DNA from: Rhipicephalus microplus
Lineage: Eukaryota > Arthropoda > Arachnida > Ixodida > Ixodidae
Direction of reading: 5' to 3'
DNA length: 64,000 bases
Assembly: GCF_043290135.1 (NCBI RefSeq)
Contig: NC_134703.1
Span: 110,198,005 to 110,262,004 of the forward strand
In this document: positions 14,769 to 27,200 of the stretch, in pieces
Layout of the letters: every line of letters begins with the position of its first letter
How positions within the stretch are numbered: the stretch's first letter is position 1
Notes under the pieces: model-generated
Database searches by the model: none
What the model was told of the DNA's origin: nothing
What the model saw: only the letters and a program-made list of their open reading frames with translations
Program-made: the position numbers and the translations under genes

Positions 14769-16584
14769 AATAATATTTAATTATACTAATCACGAAAGGC
14801 TTGATGAAAATAGCTCTGCATAGTTTAATAAGGCTTCAAGGTAAGGTTGGGTTAAGGCAAGGTTTCAAGGTAAGGTTAAGTGGTAAGGTTTCAAATAAAA
14901 TGGAAATCATTATCTCTGGTGCAATTAGCAATGACATCATTAGTATAGAGTAGTTTGTCGTAATTCTTAATAGCAAGATCCTGATAGCGTATTAGTAAGT
15001 TCTAAGTAGCATGGTTAAACTTGGGTTACTTGTAATTAACGTCGCGGTAATTAGAATGATTTAGTTAGTTCATCAACAAGCATGTTTTAGTTTGCATAGT
15101 TCTAGCACTACATGGGTTCAATACGATGCCCTTATAAAGCTGTGGCGTAATTTCCTTGGTCTTGCCATGACTTAGTCTAATTACCTTAGTCATAGCATGT
15201 CCTTGCCTAGCTGGCCAACTACACCAGCCAGCCAAATAGCTAATTAGCTGGTTGCACTTGTTCGGGTGCAGGCAGACGATGCATACGAGAAAAAAAGCGT
15301 GCATCGGCTGAGCCTCGCGCGAGAATAACGCCTCCTCTATTTTATCAATACTATCCAGATGCGCCCGATCAATGCCTTCTAGATAACTCCAGGCCTGCTC
15401 ACTGTATCTGCGTGTCTGCCTTGATCTTTAACGTCACCCTCTTGTGACCGGCGTGTTTCGCCGCACAGGCGTGCCTACGCTTGCTCTCGTTGTTCGACAG
15501 ACATGGATTGGCAAGCCCTACAAACGTTTTTGTGGTGTGCCGGTGTGCTTGATGGCGACTCGAGAAGTCCATCTTTTTCTGTGTCCGTTCTCTGTAACCT
15601 GCTGTGTGAATATGTGATATGTTTTGTGCACTGGACATTCGCAATATGTACGGCTGCAAATCCTAACATCTTGGCGATGCTGCTTGGCGAACTGTCGCGG
15701 CAAAGAGACCAAAGTTGCGAGCGTTCTCGTTTTCTAGGGACAACCGAAGAAGAAAATGGGAGCGTGTCGTTCGTGAAGCTGATGTCGACATTCGTTTTCT
15801 TCGTGACCTGAAGGTACGTGTGTTTGTACTGCCTATTAATAATTGGTTACGAAGGCCCCATCTCCACCATGTTTCATTCTTGCTCTAAAATTAAGGTGAT
15901 GTGCGTGCTTCTGACTTGTTGGCGAAAGACTTGGCATTAAAATAACAAACGCGCGTGGCAGTAGATTTTACAGGTGGTTTTCCTTCGTGGTCGGTGAACA
16001 GTTTGATATTGGCGATTAGCGCTGCCGACTTGTGTTGCTTATGTTCAGTTGGTTCATAAAAATGGAAGCCATGATTTAATGCAACAGTTTTCAGCATAGT
16101 ATTTTCTTACCGGTATTCATACTACTTTACTGCGGTATTATTGCAGCCAGCACCTTAGCACAATATGTTTCCTTGAATTGAAATTTAAATGAGTGTCTAC
16201 ACTTACGTAAAGTGCTTTCTTAATCGGTTTTTATTTGTGATATTTCTACTTCAAGCTACAATATTTAGGAACCACTACCAAAAATATACCATTAAAGAAC
16301 CGGCAGTGAAGTAGAAGCGCCCATGGGAACTACACGGTTTATTATAGACCATATACTAACATTTTTTCCAGGACCTAAGTTATACGACCGACTGCGCACC
16401 ACTTCGAGAGTGCCTAGAGCAAAAGAGGAAACGCTGCTTCGTGTCGGTCACTAGAGAGTTTGGTGAAACTTAACATTTTGTTTTCTCTTTTAATGATCAT
16501 GACCATGACAATGCGGTGAATAACATTCGTGAGGCAGCAGCATAAATTCTGCTGAATAACTACGTGTCTATCAAGACAGATGTT
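14769..16584. other. No recognisable gene
   Basis: AT-rich, with a run of short 'aaggtaaggtt' type repeats at about 14836-14895. Open frames at 15399-15669 (-) and 15503-15811 (+) overlap in opposite directions and show no domain. Confidence 0.5.
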
Positions 16585-16672
16585 CGAAAGAGTACAAATA
16601 AAAGCACAGAAACTTTCCAAATGAGTAGTACCAGTTTCTCTGCATGCTTTACATAGTGTGTGTGTGTGTGTG

Positions 16673-16724
<52 letters not shown>

Positions 16725-16993
16725 TGTGTAAATAAATAAATAAAGAATGAACAAAATTAACCTTATTTATTTGGTTACTTTCTTGGTCCATCAAGTTTTG
16801 TACTTCTAGATCGACCACACGGTCGATATATAGTGTACAATGTTTGACCTTTTCGTGGAAGAAATGGCTCACACGTGAATTTCTAAATGCTTTGAAGCGC
16901 AATAATTCACCTAAACCTGCGTTCTCTTTAACCGAAAAGGCAAAATAAAGCTGTTAAGCATGTAAAACTCTCCGTGAAGGCTTTATCTCTTAT
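16585..16993 (+). repeat. Local tandem duplication, left copy
   Basis: It starts 'cgaaagagtacaaataaaa' and ends 'ggctttatctcttat'. It includes a (GT)n array interrupted by 'tagtgtgtg', the 'taaataaataaataa' block, and 'cacgtgaatttctaaatgctttgaag'. It is repeated immediately downstream with high identity. Confidence 0.9.
16655..16730 (+). repeat. (GT)n microsatellite, interrupted
   Basis: Three GT runs separated by single-base interruptions, in the left duplication copy. Minus-strand 'HTHTHT' frames here are not genes. Confidence 0.97.
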
Positions 16994-17062
16994 CGAAAGA
17001 GTACAAATAAAACTACAGAAACTTTCCAAATGAGTAGTACCAGTTTGTCTGCATGCTCTACA

Positions 17063-17106
<44 letters not shown>

Positions 17107-17361
17107 AAATAAATAATGAAGAAAAAAACCTTATTTATTTGGTTATTTTCTTAGTCCATCAAGTTTTGCACTTCTAGATTGACCACACGTTCAATCTATA
17201 GTGTACAATCTTTGACCTTTTCGTAGAAAAAATGGCTCGCACGTGAATTTGTAAATGCTTTGAAGCGCAATGGTTCACCTAAATCAGCACCCTCTTTAAC
17301 CCAAAAGGCAAAATAAAGCTTTTAAGCATGTAAAACTCACCGCGAAGGCTTTATCTCTTAT
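16994..17361 (+). repeat. Local tandem duplication, right copy
   Basis: The same order of blocks as the left copy, abutting it head to tail. The right copy is about 40 bp shorter, mostly because its GT array (17064-17102) is shorter and uninterrupted. Single-base differences are scattered throughout. Confidence 0.9.
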
Positions 17362-18396
17362 TGAGGGACGATGGTGGTGAAGTACTTACAGCCTCATGTA
17401 TGCGCTCTCGCTCGGGCAAAACGAGTGACGTCACGGCGGCAGTGAGCAGGCCTGATAATCTTCTAGGTGGCATTCCCCCGATACAGCTGTTCACTATAGC
17501 CTCTCCTCTAGACCTTTCCTGCTCTCGCTCATCGCCTAGTCTTCGCGTGTGCTTTGCAGTAGTGGAGGAGAGCACCCCTCATGCAGTGTCTCACGACGGA
17601 AATCATATGAAGTAATTTTTTCTTCATTTATGTACAGATACGTGGGGCGGCGTCTTGCATTTCTCGTGTTCACAATATTGGCAGTCGCACTGGCTCTGTA
17701 AAGCATACAAAGGGGAAGCGTCACTACAACGTTACTTATGCAGTGCTCTGTGATGCGTTGGCGGCATTGCTTCGAGCCACTAAGAAGGAGCAAGACGGAA
17801 GAAATTTGACAGACTTGCGATATTAGAGTGCGAAACATGTGTCTTTCACATCTGTAGGGGAAAGTGCTGAGCAGCATGTGTGACGCAAGCAGCGCTACCC
17901 CTCATGTAGCGTCGCATCACGACCACCCCTTGACTAATGTGGACCGACAGCTGCCGTTGAGAAGCGACCGTTTGCACTGACATTCAAAGAACGAAGAGGC
18001 CTTGGCTAAAACGTACAGGCTGAGGCCTCAGGTTTACCTGTGGTGGCCATATTGCGAGGCGCTCGGCCGGAACAAATCTCAGAGGCCACCATGCTGGTTA
18101 TATTGAAACAGTCTTAGTACAGACATTAAAAGCTTCAAATATACTTAAATAGCTCGTGCCTCGAAAAAATATCACCAGGGAACGTTTCTGGCACTTTGAA
18201 TTAATGAGTGCACTTCTACCATCAGTGTAACAAAAAACCAATGAAAGATTTCTCTGGTTACAAAACAACCCCCAATTATTCCCGACCATCGTTGGCACGA
18301 TGCCGGGTTCTATCGCAACCAATGAAACGCAGGGCTCCTAGCGGTGGATTGCACTTTTTTCGCACCGTTGCCCATTCAATTGGGGGTGTCGCTTAA
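17362..18396. other. No recognisable gene
   Basis: Open frames at 17361-17615 (+), 17351-17575 (-) and 17536-17877 (-) overlap each other in opposite strands and carry no domain. Confidence 0.5.
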
Positions 18397-18575
18397 TTGA
18401 ATCCCGGCGGCGGCGGCTGCATTTCGTTAGAGGCGAAAATGCTGTAGGCCCGTGTGCTCAGATTTGGGTGCACGTTAAAGAACCCCAGGTGGTCAAAATT
18501 TCCGGAGTCCTCCACTACGGGCATTTCTCATAATCATGTGGTGGTTTGGGGACGTTTACTCCCGCATATCAATCA
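18397..18575 (+). mobile_element. Ruka-like SINE, head truncated, plus strand
   Basis: It starts in the B-box remnant 'gaatcccggcggcgg', then 'gaggcgaaaatgctgtaggcc', 'gttaaagaaccccaggtgg', 'aatttccggag', and ends 'ccgcatatcaatca'. Orientation is opposite to most copies in the window. The tRNA A box is absent. Confidence 0.9.
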
Positions 18576-21500
18576 GAGCTCTGAAGGATCCCGAGTTTTA
18601 CCAAGCTCGGGCGATCCTGCATAGCGCTTCTGATATCATATATAGGTTAAGTGTGTTTAGAAGAAGTGGTTAAAAATTTAGTTTTGATACTTCACTATAG
18701 AAGAGCAGAAAGAGGTCCTGTGGGCCTCAAACTTCATGAGGACTGGTTGTCTTGCAATAAATGCCGGCACCAGCCAGGCCCCGGTGCACACTTTTTGGAA
18801 TGTGCGTCCACATAGGATGTACAGGCTTTCACGGATATTAGAAAAGTGCCAACTTCCTTTGAATAGGTCATAAAGGACAAAATTGGATTCAGTGTATGCG
18901 TGTGCGTTGACAGCGCGAAAGTGTTACCCAAAACATTTGGCTCAAATAGAAAGTGAGCCACCGTAGCTGGCAAAGCAAGTAACCACATGGCATACACATG
19001 GGGCAAAAACGATTCAGGCAAGCGCTATTGCCGCGCTAAGGGAACGTAGCATACAGTCCACAAGGAGTCCTTATGATGAAGTCTAGACGACAAATAACCA
19101 TAAGATATCATCGACGCAATAAGAAAGCTTGTCAAAAGAGCCGGTGTAACAAAATTCATATATATATACCAAAATCACGGTGTAACAAGCAACTGTAAGG
19201 AGCAGTGAATGCAACAAGTAACGTTTGCATACAGCCGGGGAGGAAATAAAGGTGGAAAAATACAATTGCCACACATAATAAGGCGTTCCAGAGAGTTTGC
19301 GCAACAAGAAGTCACACCATGAAGTCGGAGCAGAAACAAACCAGGACAACATAGTTGACGCAACAAGCAACCACATCATATTATTGGCACGCAAACAAAG
19401 CAGGCCACTATAGTTGAACTTAATCAAAAGCTCCACTCGCGAAAGAAGAGGCAGCGGGTTTTCATGCTGCATTTGCGTCGAACGAATAGTTGAAAAATTC
19501 TGGAAATAAAGAGCTGCTTACAGACTGCGGGATACGTAAACGAATGTACTGTTAATGACGGAAATGCAGTGTGGATTACATAAACAATGTGACCTTAAGC
19601 AAACATTGTTCTGTGGCTACCTAATAAAATTACGGAATCTATATCTGACGCTAGGCGTAATATTACCAAAAGCCACCGCAGAACTTTGAATATGGTTTGT
19701 TAAAGAAAGAAAATTTGTGCCTTCCCATTTCTTTGTTGCTGAGCATTGTTCTATTACTAAAGCCATTATTCAATAACCTCTTGCTTAATATATTTACGCT
19801 CGCACAAGAATTTTAAAGTTGTCTGTTTACTTTAAAAAGTGCATCAATGACGGCCCCGAAGTGCCATGATATGAGACTTCACAGCTGAATGCTTCTCAGT
19901 TTAAGACGAAATGTGCCTCTGCAACAGCAAGATACTTTTTATTTCTTAGAACAAAGTAAGAGAGTACTTTAAAGTGTTTGGCTTGGGGGAACAGCCTTTT
20001 ACACAGCACATTTGAAGTGAACAAAACAAGCAAATAAAACACAGAAAACACAGATGAGCAACCTCACTATATTATTTTGTTTTCTTCGGAACTTGAAGGA
20101 TAAAAACATGTGAAATTTATTCAGTACCACATGAAAAATTTTCGTTCACAGCGTTGATTATGCACATAATAGAGCCATAAAATTATTCATTATTTTCAGT
20201 TGCCGGGATCAATAGGCGTTGAATCATTTCTCGGCTTTTGTTGTACAAAGTGGGCCTTGTTCTGAATCATCGAAACATTTTAATGATAATCAAATAACAG
20301 TGGTAGACCTTCGAGACAGTCTGTAAAGAAACCCGCTACAAACTCGAGAAAAGTGCTGTTCTACTTTTTGAACATCTCTTGGTCCATGTAGAGGAAGAAA
20401 AAGAAGTTTATATTGCTCTGAACACATGGTGAGAAGTGAAACACATGTGCTTGTAGTGTGCTACAGACAACAGTATCGCTTGTGATTGCCCCGCAAAGCG
20501 AAAAGAAAAAAACAGCAAGTTCCCAGAAGGGTGTGCTATATTTTTGAAGGACATCCGTCACGACGATCGAAGAAAGCCAAGAGGATAAAAAAAGAATAAA
20601 AGGACTTATAAGTGCTCTTTGACGTTTGAAGAATCGCGTAACAAGATCACATGGAGAAAAACAACCTTTGGTGGTGCTTTGACAGGTCAGTAAAGGAACT
20701 TCTCACTCCGAGACGAACTCTCACAGTAATTTCGAGCTTTAAAGCCGATTCTGTATTGTCAGTTTTGTTTCACGGTAGTCGATTCTAACAGACGCGCAAC
20801 AGTAGTGAGAAGTATCGACTTTGGGAGTGTCAACGCACACGGAAAAGTACCGTCGCACTGAGTGTTTCGCGTTCTTTTTTTTAATAGCTATGCTATCGTC
20901 AGTGCGCCCCCACAGTATGGCGACAAAACACCACTGGCTGTTTACAAAAAAAAAAGCGTAAGCCGACTTCGGAGCGAGACCAAATGAACCAATGAAGTAC
21001 GTAAGATCCCAACAGAGTTACGACTGTATTGTCTTGCCCTGCAGCTATCGCAAACACTGAGTTCAACTGCTGAGCGGAATCAAAGATTCTTAGCTTATTT
21101 CTGCAGTTCGCAGCAAAAGTGGGGCCCAGATAAGAAGTAAGAAGTAGATATCAGTGTTTCTTTGGCCTTCCCTTTGACGGCGCTTACCCTCTTTAACGAG
21201 ATCCGAGTTACACAGATTATTCCTTCAGGGTAGACAACACGTATGAAACCTAACCTAGCAGAGTAGTTACCTTGAATACGGATTCCAAAGAAAGGCTGGA
21301 AACGGAAGAGGGAAGCTTACGATAAAAAATTCGTAAACAGGGGTGTGTGTGTATTGGAGCCGGCGTTTCGACAAGTGTACTTTGTATTTTTAAAGCAGCA
21401 ACCTTGATAAACTTGGAACCTTGAAAAAGACCAGTCCACCTGTCAAATCGCCAGCTCCAGCACAGACAGTCTTCTTTAGGAATTTATCTCCAAAATATAC

Positions 21501-21801
21501 GGGGTAACTTGATGTCATGTTCAGTTGTTTTCGTGTATTTGAAGCCCGAAGCATTTCAAAAGCTGTTGCCTTACGAACCTGCACCGAACACACAGTATTT
21601 TTGGAATTTGTTCCGCAAGTAGCGGTCAGTGGAAATAAGTAAAAAAATGGTGTAAGTGTGTTAGTTTGTAGTTATAAGTATTGATTGGTGTTTTCTAATC
21701 TTTTGTTAATGTGTATTTGTCGACAAGTCACCGGAGACGTTTTCCGAGCTTACAAAAAGCACCAATATCAATTTATCAGTGAGCCTGGCACGATCCATAG
21801 T
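18576..21801. other. No recognisable gene
   Basis: AT-rich sequence. The longest frame (19083-19472 -, 129 codons) is hydrophobic and cysteine-containing, but its composition matches the surrounding DNA and no domain is seen. Nothing else can be supported. Confidence 0.5.
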
Positions 21802-21953
21802 CTTTAGATGGAGGCGAAAATGCTTTAGGCCCGCGTGCTCACGTTATGGTGCACGTTAAAAATACCCAGGGGGTCAAAATTTCTGGAGCCCTCAGCTATG
21901 GTGTCTCTCATAATTATATGGTGGCTTTTGGATTAAACCTCACATCAATCATC
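21802..21953 (+). mobile_element. Ruka-like SINE fragment, diverged
   Basis: 'tagatggaggcgaaaatgc', 'ggcccgcgtgctca', 'ggtgcacgttaaa', 'ggtcaaaatttctggagcc', ending 'acctcacatcaatcat'. It lacks the tRNA-like head and is more diverged than the 18.4-kb copy. Confidence 0.85.
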
Positions 21954-23787
21954 ATATGAATCAATTTAAACAGGACTGGCCAACAACGCTACTCGCGACG
22001 AATGTAGAGAGCTTCGATGAAATCATTGCTGAACATTCTCGGTAACTTCCCTGTTATAGTGTGCCAAAATAGCGTTTTCCAACGTGTTAGGCGGACTTCG
22101 TGATCACCCATTGTCGGAGGAAAGTGTCCTCTAACACTGGCCGAGGCCGCCGCTATCTCAGAAGGCTTTCAAAGCGTTGTTAAATTTTGAAAGGCTTTAA
22201 AAGAGTGTCATATTCTTCTTGCCTTATACTTTTTGTGTTCTGTCGGTTTCTTAACGTCTCTCTTTTGCTATGTTTATTCCCTTAAGCTCTATTTTCATAC
22301 CAAGATCAGCTGGCCTGAGATTGATGATGATAATAATGATGATGATGATTCCTAGAATACTGGCGCACATCCACAAAGGGGGATCAGCCAAAAATCTGGC
22401 GGCAGGATCGAGAGGAAGCTCCCAGCCTTAACATCTATTTCATCTTCCTCCTTCTGTGGGATATGGCTAACTGTGATCGCATTCTATCTTTAAAATAATT
22501 GTTACGGGTCCAAAGTGGGGTTTTGTTTGCATCTGGAAAAGTCACAAACGCATATTCCAGTGTGCTAGCCTAAAAAATATATGCCATATCGGTGTACCAC
22601 GCTACGCATATTCAGCAGAAAGCAGTTCAGAGTGAATTGACGTGTTATTTCAATGTTTCCGAGTATGTGCCACGCATATGAACATTAGAAATATAACGGG
22701 ACGATGCGTCAGTCATTTCTACCTAATTATGCAGACAGTACGCATATTTTTCCGTTTATATGCAATTTATCCGAATGATATGGCTTTTGGATTGCGTGGT
22801 TTAGTTCCCTGTTGGCACGTGGATTAAATCGACAGTGTTTCAATGAACTTGCACTTCTATGTTAAAATAAGCACTTTTAACTTATGTCGCTTAACGCCCG
22901 TAATGTATGTGCTTAATGTTAAAAACAATATATTCAAAAGCATATAACGAAATTTTCGCCACGTGTCATTCCCTAGAATTCTTTTTTTTTACAGGAATGA
23001 GGTTATGGCCATCGAGAGCTGAAGCCGTTGCCTACTGTGGATTTAAATTCCGCAAGTAACACTTTTTATACTTCATCCCTGCACAAAATAATAGCTCGGT
23101 TATCCTAGCTTATCTTAAAGACACGTTTTCGTAATCCGATTCTTTATGCAAGGAATGCACTTAACGTAGTGCAATTTCAGACAGAGCAAAGCGAGCACTT
23201 GCAGTATTGCAGTGCGTCATATATTTCAGGACCAAGCCCTTGAAAATTGTAAAATTTCTTGCCAAAAGTGATAAAATAGAGTATTTGGTAACTTAAAAAT
23301 CGTGTCATCCTTACGAATTGACTGGACAACCTTGAGAAGTAGTTATATTGCAAGTCTGCTCACACTGGAACTAATATTCACACAATAACATCAACTCTTT
23401 CGTAGCAAGATCCTTATTATTCGGTTTTTCAAGCTATATCTACATAGAAACTTTGAAAAAAGGATAATACGCTATTTTAAGCTTGTTCAAATAAACTGAA
23501 GGATTTATTCCTCTGCGTAATCAAATAATTGCAAAAGAATACGTAGCAAAGAATCTTTAGTTTGTTGTTTATTTCAAATATCTTTCCGCCTTGATGTAAC
23601 AGTAGAACCGGAGTTGAGTTATACGCTGCTTCAAGCGACACGAAATGATGCATTCATGTGCACATTCCCTGCAGTACACTTCCGATACTATATTTGGAAT
23701 CCCTGTAAAACTGGGCCATGCCTGGGCAGTGCTGTGGAATACGACCACGCACCTGTGCGGCTGCTGCTTCTATTGCGTCAGACGGGA
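21954..23787. other. No recognisable gene; (GAT)n at about 22323-22349
   Basis: A short GATGAT-type simple repeat is followed by 'cacatccacaaagggggatc', which may be the end of a further tick repeat that I cannot place. The rest is AT-rich and featureless. Confidence 0.5.
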
Positions 23788-24250
23788 CCACCAGGCTAGG
23801 GGAGAGCGCAACAGCGGCCACCGGCGCGGCAGCAGTAGTAGCAGCAGCAGCATCAGCCAACGGCCGAGGCTGCGGCGGCGCTCGCCCGCTCCTCTTCCCG
23901 GCGGGATCGATTCGAACGCGAGCGCGCTCGGGCCCCGGGCCCGCGCACTTGCTGAACGAACCCCGCTCGGGTCTTGACGCACGCACAGCGCGCGCGGACG
24001 CTGCACTGCCACTCGCGGATCGGCGCGCTTACCTGCTTGTCGGAGTCACAACCGCGCTCCTCCCGCCCCCACCGCTGAAAACGAGGAGTGGGCAGTGCGC
24101 CTTCCCACTGCATCTCCTAGCATCTCCCGCCTCCTTGGATACCCGGGATTACCTGATGAAGTGTTTGAGATGTGACTTACACTTGCCTCGGTGGTCGATT
24201 TGACTTTGTGCGGGAACGGATGCAGAAACGACGCAGCTCTCAAGCGCGCG
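23788..24250. promoter_or_regulatory. CpG-rich island, possible promoter or 5' exon
   Basis: An abrupt rise in GC and CpG inside AT-rich DNA, with many CGCG/GCGC strings, an imperfect (AGC)n run near 23830-23855, and the palindrome-like 'tcgggccccgggcccgcgc' at about 23928-23945. Long open frames in both strands follow from the low stop-codon content. It lies about 5.7 kb upstream of the coding exon at 29976 and has no recognisable repeat, so a promoter or 5'-untranslated exon is the most economical reading. No defined TSS can be given. Confidence 0.35.
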
Positions 24251-27200
24251 TCAAGGTGTGAGCTGGTTTAATGTAGCCTCGAGCTCCTTGGCTGTCTGGG
24301 ACGTTGTATGAGTCTTGTCGACTACAGGAGATAAAATGCCTCAGAGAGTGTCTTAAAAATATAAAGGTGTTCTTGACCTCATCTCGGGGCACCTTTCTTC
24401 CTGAACAACCAGGATACACAGAAAACAAACATCATTTGTGTCTCAGATCGTCGTGCAACCTAATTCTAAGTGCTGGAATACACCTGAATTTGAAACGGTA
24501 ACCAAAGGTCTGATCCTGAAGGCATCCTGTTGGATCCATCCTGTTGGCGCCCTTCCATAGCCTGGAGACTGGGACACTCTTGCAAAATCTGGAGTTTCAA
24601 CGTGTGAGGCAGCATCTGCAACGTCAGCTGCGACTGAGTGAAAAATTTTCAAATCAGGCACCCAAGAAGCCTTCGCAGCATTGTGCAACGAAAAGCGCTC
24701 TCAGCGAGCTCCACTGTGGCATCAGTAGCGCCACTTCTATTTCGGGAGGGCGATTTTTCCCTAAACGACGTCTTCTGCATGCGGCGGGTGCTCCGTGTGC
24801 TAAACGGCAGCTGGAGTCTACGCTGCGAGGCTCGCGGCCCATAATTGGTCGCTCCTCCTCGTCCCTCGCATTCTTACCTACGAAATACTAGTGTCTGCCT
24901 GCATAAACACCTGTAAGTGACAGTAGGATCTCCACAATCACATCTAAGCACCCAGCGAAGAGGATTCAACATCCTGGAAAGTTCGTGAAAGTGCGCGACG
25001 ACGACTTGTGGAGTAACCGACGACGGATCGACATATGAGTGTGTGTTGTGCGCGGAGCAGCTTCTGTGTGAACGAACGAATCGCCTGCAACGCCTCTAGA
25101 TCATTTTCCTGCAGCAGAGTTGGTGGTACCTTCGCTTCGAGTGTCTCGCGTGTTCTAGCCTGGGTTGTGAACTCTATTACTTCCTAAGAAAGAATGCCGA
25201 CTAATTATTTACTTTCAGGGTAAAGTGTAGCCCCCGAGGAAGAGCTATCGAGACAGGACAACTTGCTGGCAGCGATTTGTTGCAATATAGCCCCTGCGCT
25301 TTAAGAGTGTTTGGTCACCACCACTCGGGTTTCTTGCAAGCACTGGAACGGACACAATCGGGTCTCGGGTGTACTTAATTAGGCCAGCCCTCCAAAACAT
25401 GTGCTTGGCGCTCACTTGCGGGAGCACGTTTTGGCCAACGGCTTCTCTTTGAAAGTACGTGGAGCCTGTGCAGTGTAATATATAGGGCCTCATAGTAACC
25501 CTCTGCAAGCTTTTTCCACCCTTGCGTTCGCGTAATAGCAGCGGAAGGTTACACCTCTGACTTGTAGGTGCTGGCTTGTGTCCCAAAAGCCACTGAAAAG
25601 CACTACTCGTTAAAAACTTTTGCTCCAGTTGGCTTCTCCCCTCGGAGTTTGAGCCGGTGATTACCAAAATATTACGAATGGTACGTACACTTCAAAAAAA
25701 AAAAGTTGTTGCTGTCCACGAATAATATGCTCTCTCTGGGTTGAAAAGGGATAAATAATCACTTCAAGGCTAATCTGCTGACAAAAAACGATTAGTTATA
25801 GCTGCCTTCACTTGCATTGAATATCTAGTAGCTGCCACCGGTATATGAATAAGCAAGGGCAGTGGTTCGTTAGCTACAATTTCTATTTTTTCGTTAACTC
25901 GTGTAATTTGTTGTAGTCACTGGTGTGCAGGCATAGTAGTGATTGTATTTTGCGCCTTCTCAGGTGTATCCTTACATAGAAGAGTTTTGCGTCCTGCAAA
26001 TACATTTTATTTTATGTTGAAGCACTGTAGTCACTTTTATTCGCTCTTTAGTTTACTAAACCTTTAAAGCACAAAGGCTATGTGAACCATCAATACCAGT
26101 TTCTGAAGACAATTCTGTAATAGTTTCTCCACTATCAGCTCAATATTTTTTTAAATCATAGCCAGTTATGCCCCTCTCCTTTAGGATACATAACATTGAT
26201 CATTCGCTCTACCGAACGAAGTTGTGCAACGATATTTTGAAGCACGTAATATCGGATGTGCTCGCGGCCAAGCAGCAGTACCTAGCAATTTCAGACATTT
26301 ATTCGTGTAGTCACGTAGTGCACGTAAGCGTTTCTCAAACTGCAGTACATTAAGAAAGGTGAATAGCGATAAATTTGGGCGTTACAAGTGCTTCGGAGAG
26401 TTTCGAATGGCCAGTGACCTAAACTATTCGTACCCGATCAGCGAGCCCAGACTGCGTGACTTGTCCAGCTTTTGAAGAAGAGAACGATCCATACGCGCGT
26501 GGAGGAAACATATCTTGACGTTTTGGCTGAGGAGCCAGGAAATCGAAACGTGAACGTTACGGTGGCATCACTGTAGCTGATCACGGACGTCACACCGAAG
26601 AGACCCGTTTGAAGGAGGGAACATATTGCCGAATATCAAGGATAAGAAGCAGAAAAAAGTTCGAAGCATTCACCGGTGAACCGACGCGTGTGCGTTGTGG
26701 TTGTGTGTTCTTTTGTGTTTTTGCTCGGTTGTTGCTCCTCTTGAGTGCGTTGCTCCGTGCGTAACGTGTGCACTGTGCTCCTCTGTGCTGCAGTGCATCA
26801 GTGCGTGAAGTAGTCACGTGCCCGGAAGTGCTTCGAGAGAGACGACACGTTTTATCAATCCACCCAGACGGCCCCTGAGGACGAGACTGCAAAACTTTTC
26901 AAGCCTGGTTGGCCTCTCCACCGTTCGCAGGAGTTATAAGAGCGGGAAAGGTGGGGGCGGAAACGCCAAGTCTGCAAGGCCCAAGCGCTATATATGCTCA
27001 GCTAGGCGAGCCACGCAGCATCCTTTGTTGTGCAAAAAAATTAAGATACAAAGCAAAGCTATTTCCAGCATTCCCTCCTGCCAAGACTTCCACTTTTTTG
27101 TGAACTCTCGGAAGTACTTGAAAAACTGATTATAAAAACAATTAAAAAACAATACGAGAGGCTTCGCAGGACGTATCTGAACTCTTCGTTCAGCTTTTCA

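Noticed and set aside
23654..24203. Several long overlapping frames (110-161 codons) on both strands
   Set aside because: They arise from the GC-rich, stop-poor island; no frame has a domain, and they compete with one another.
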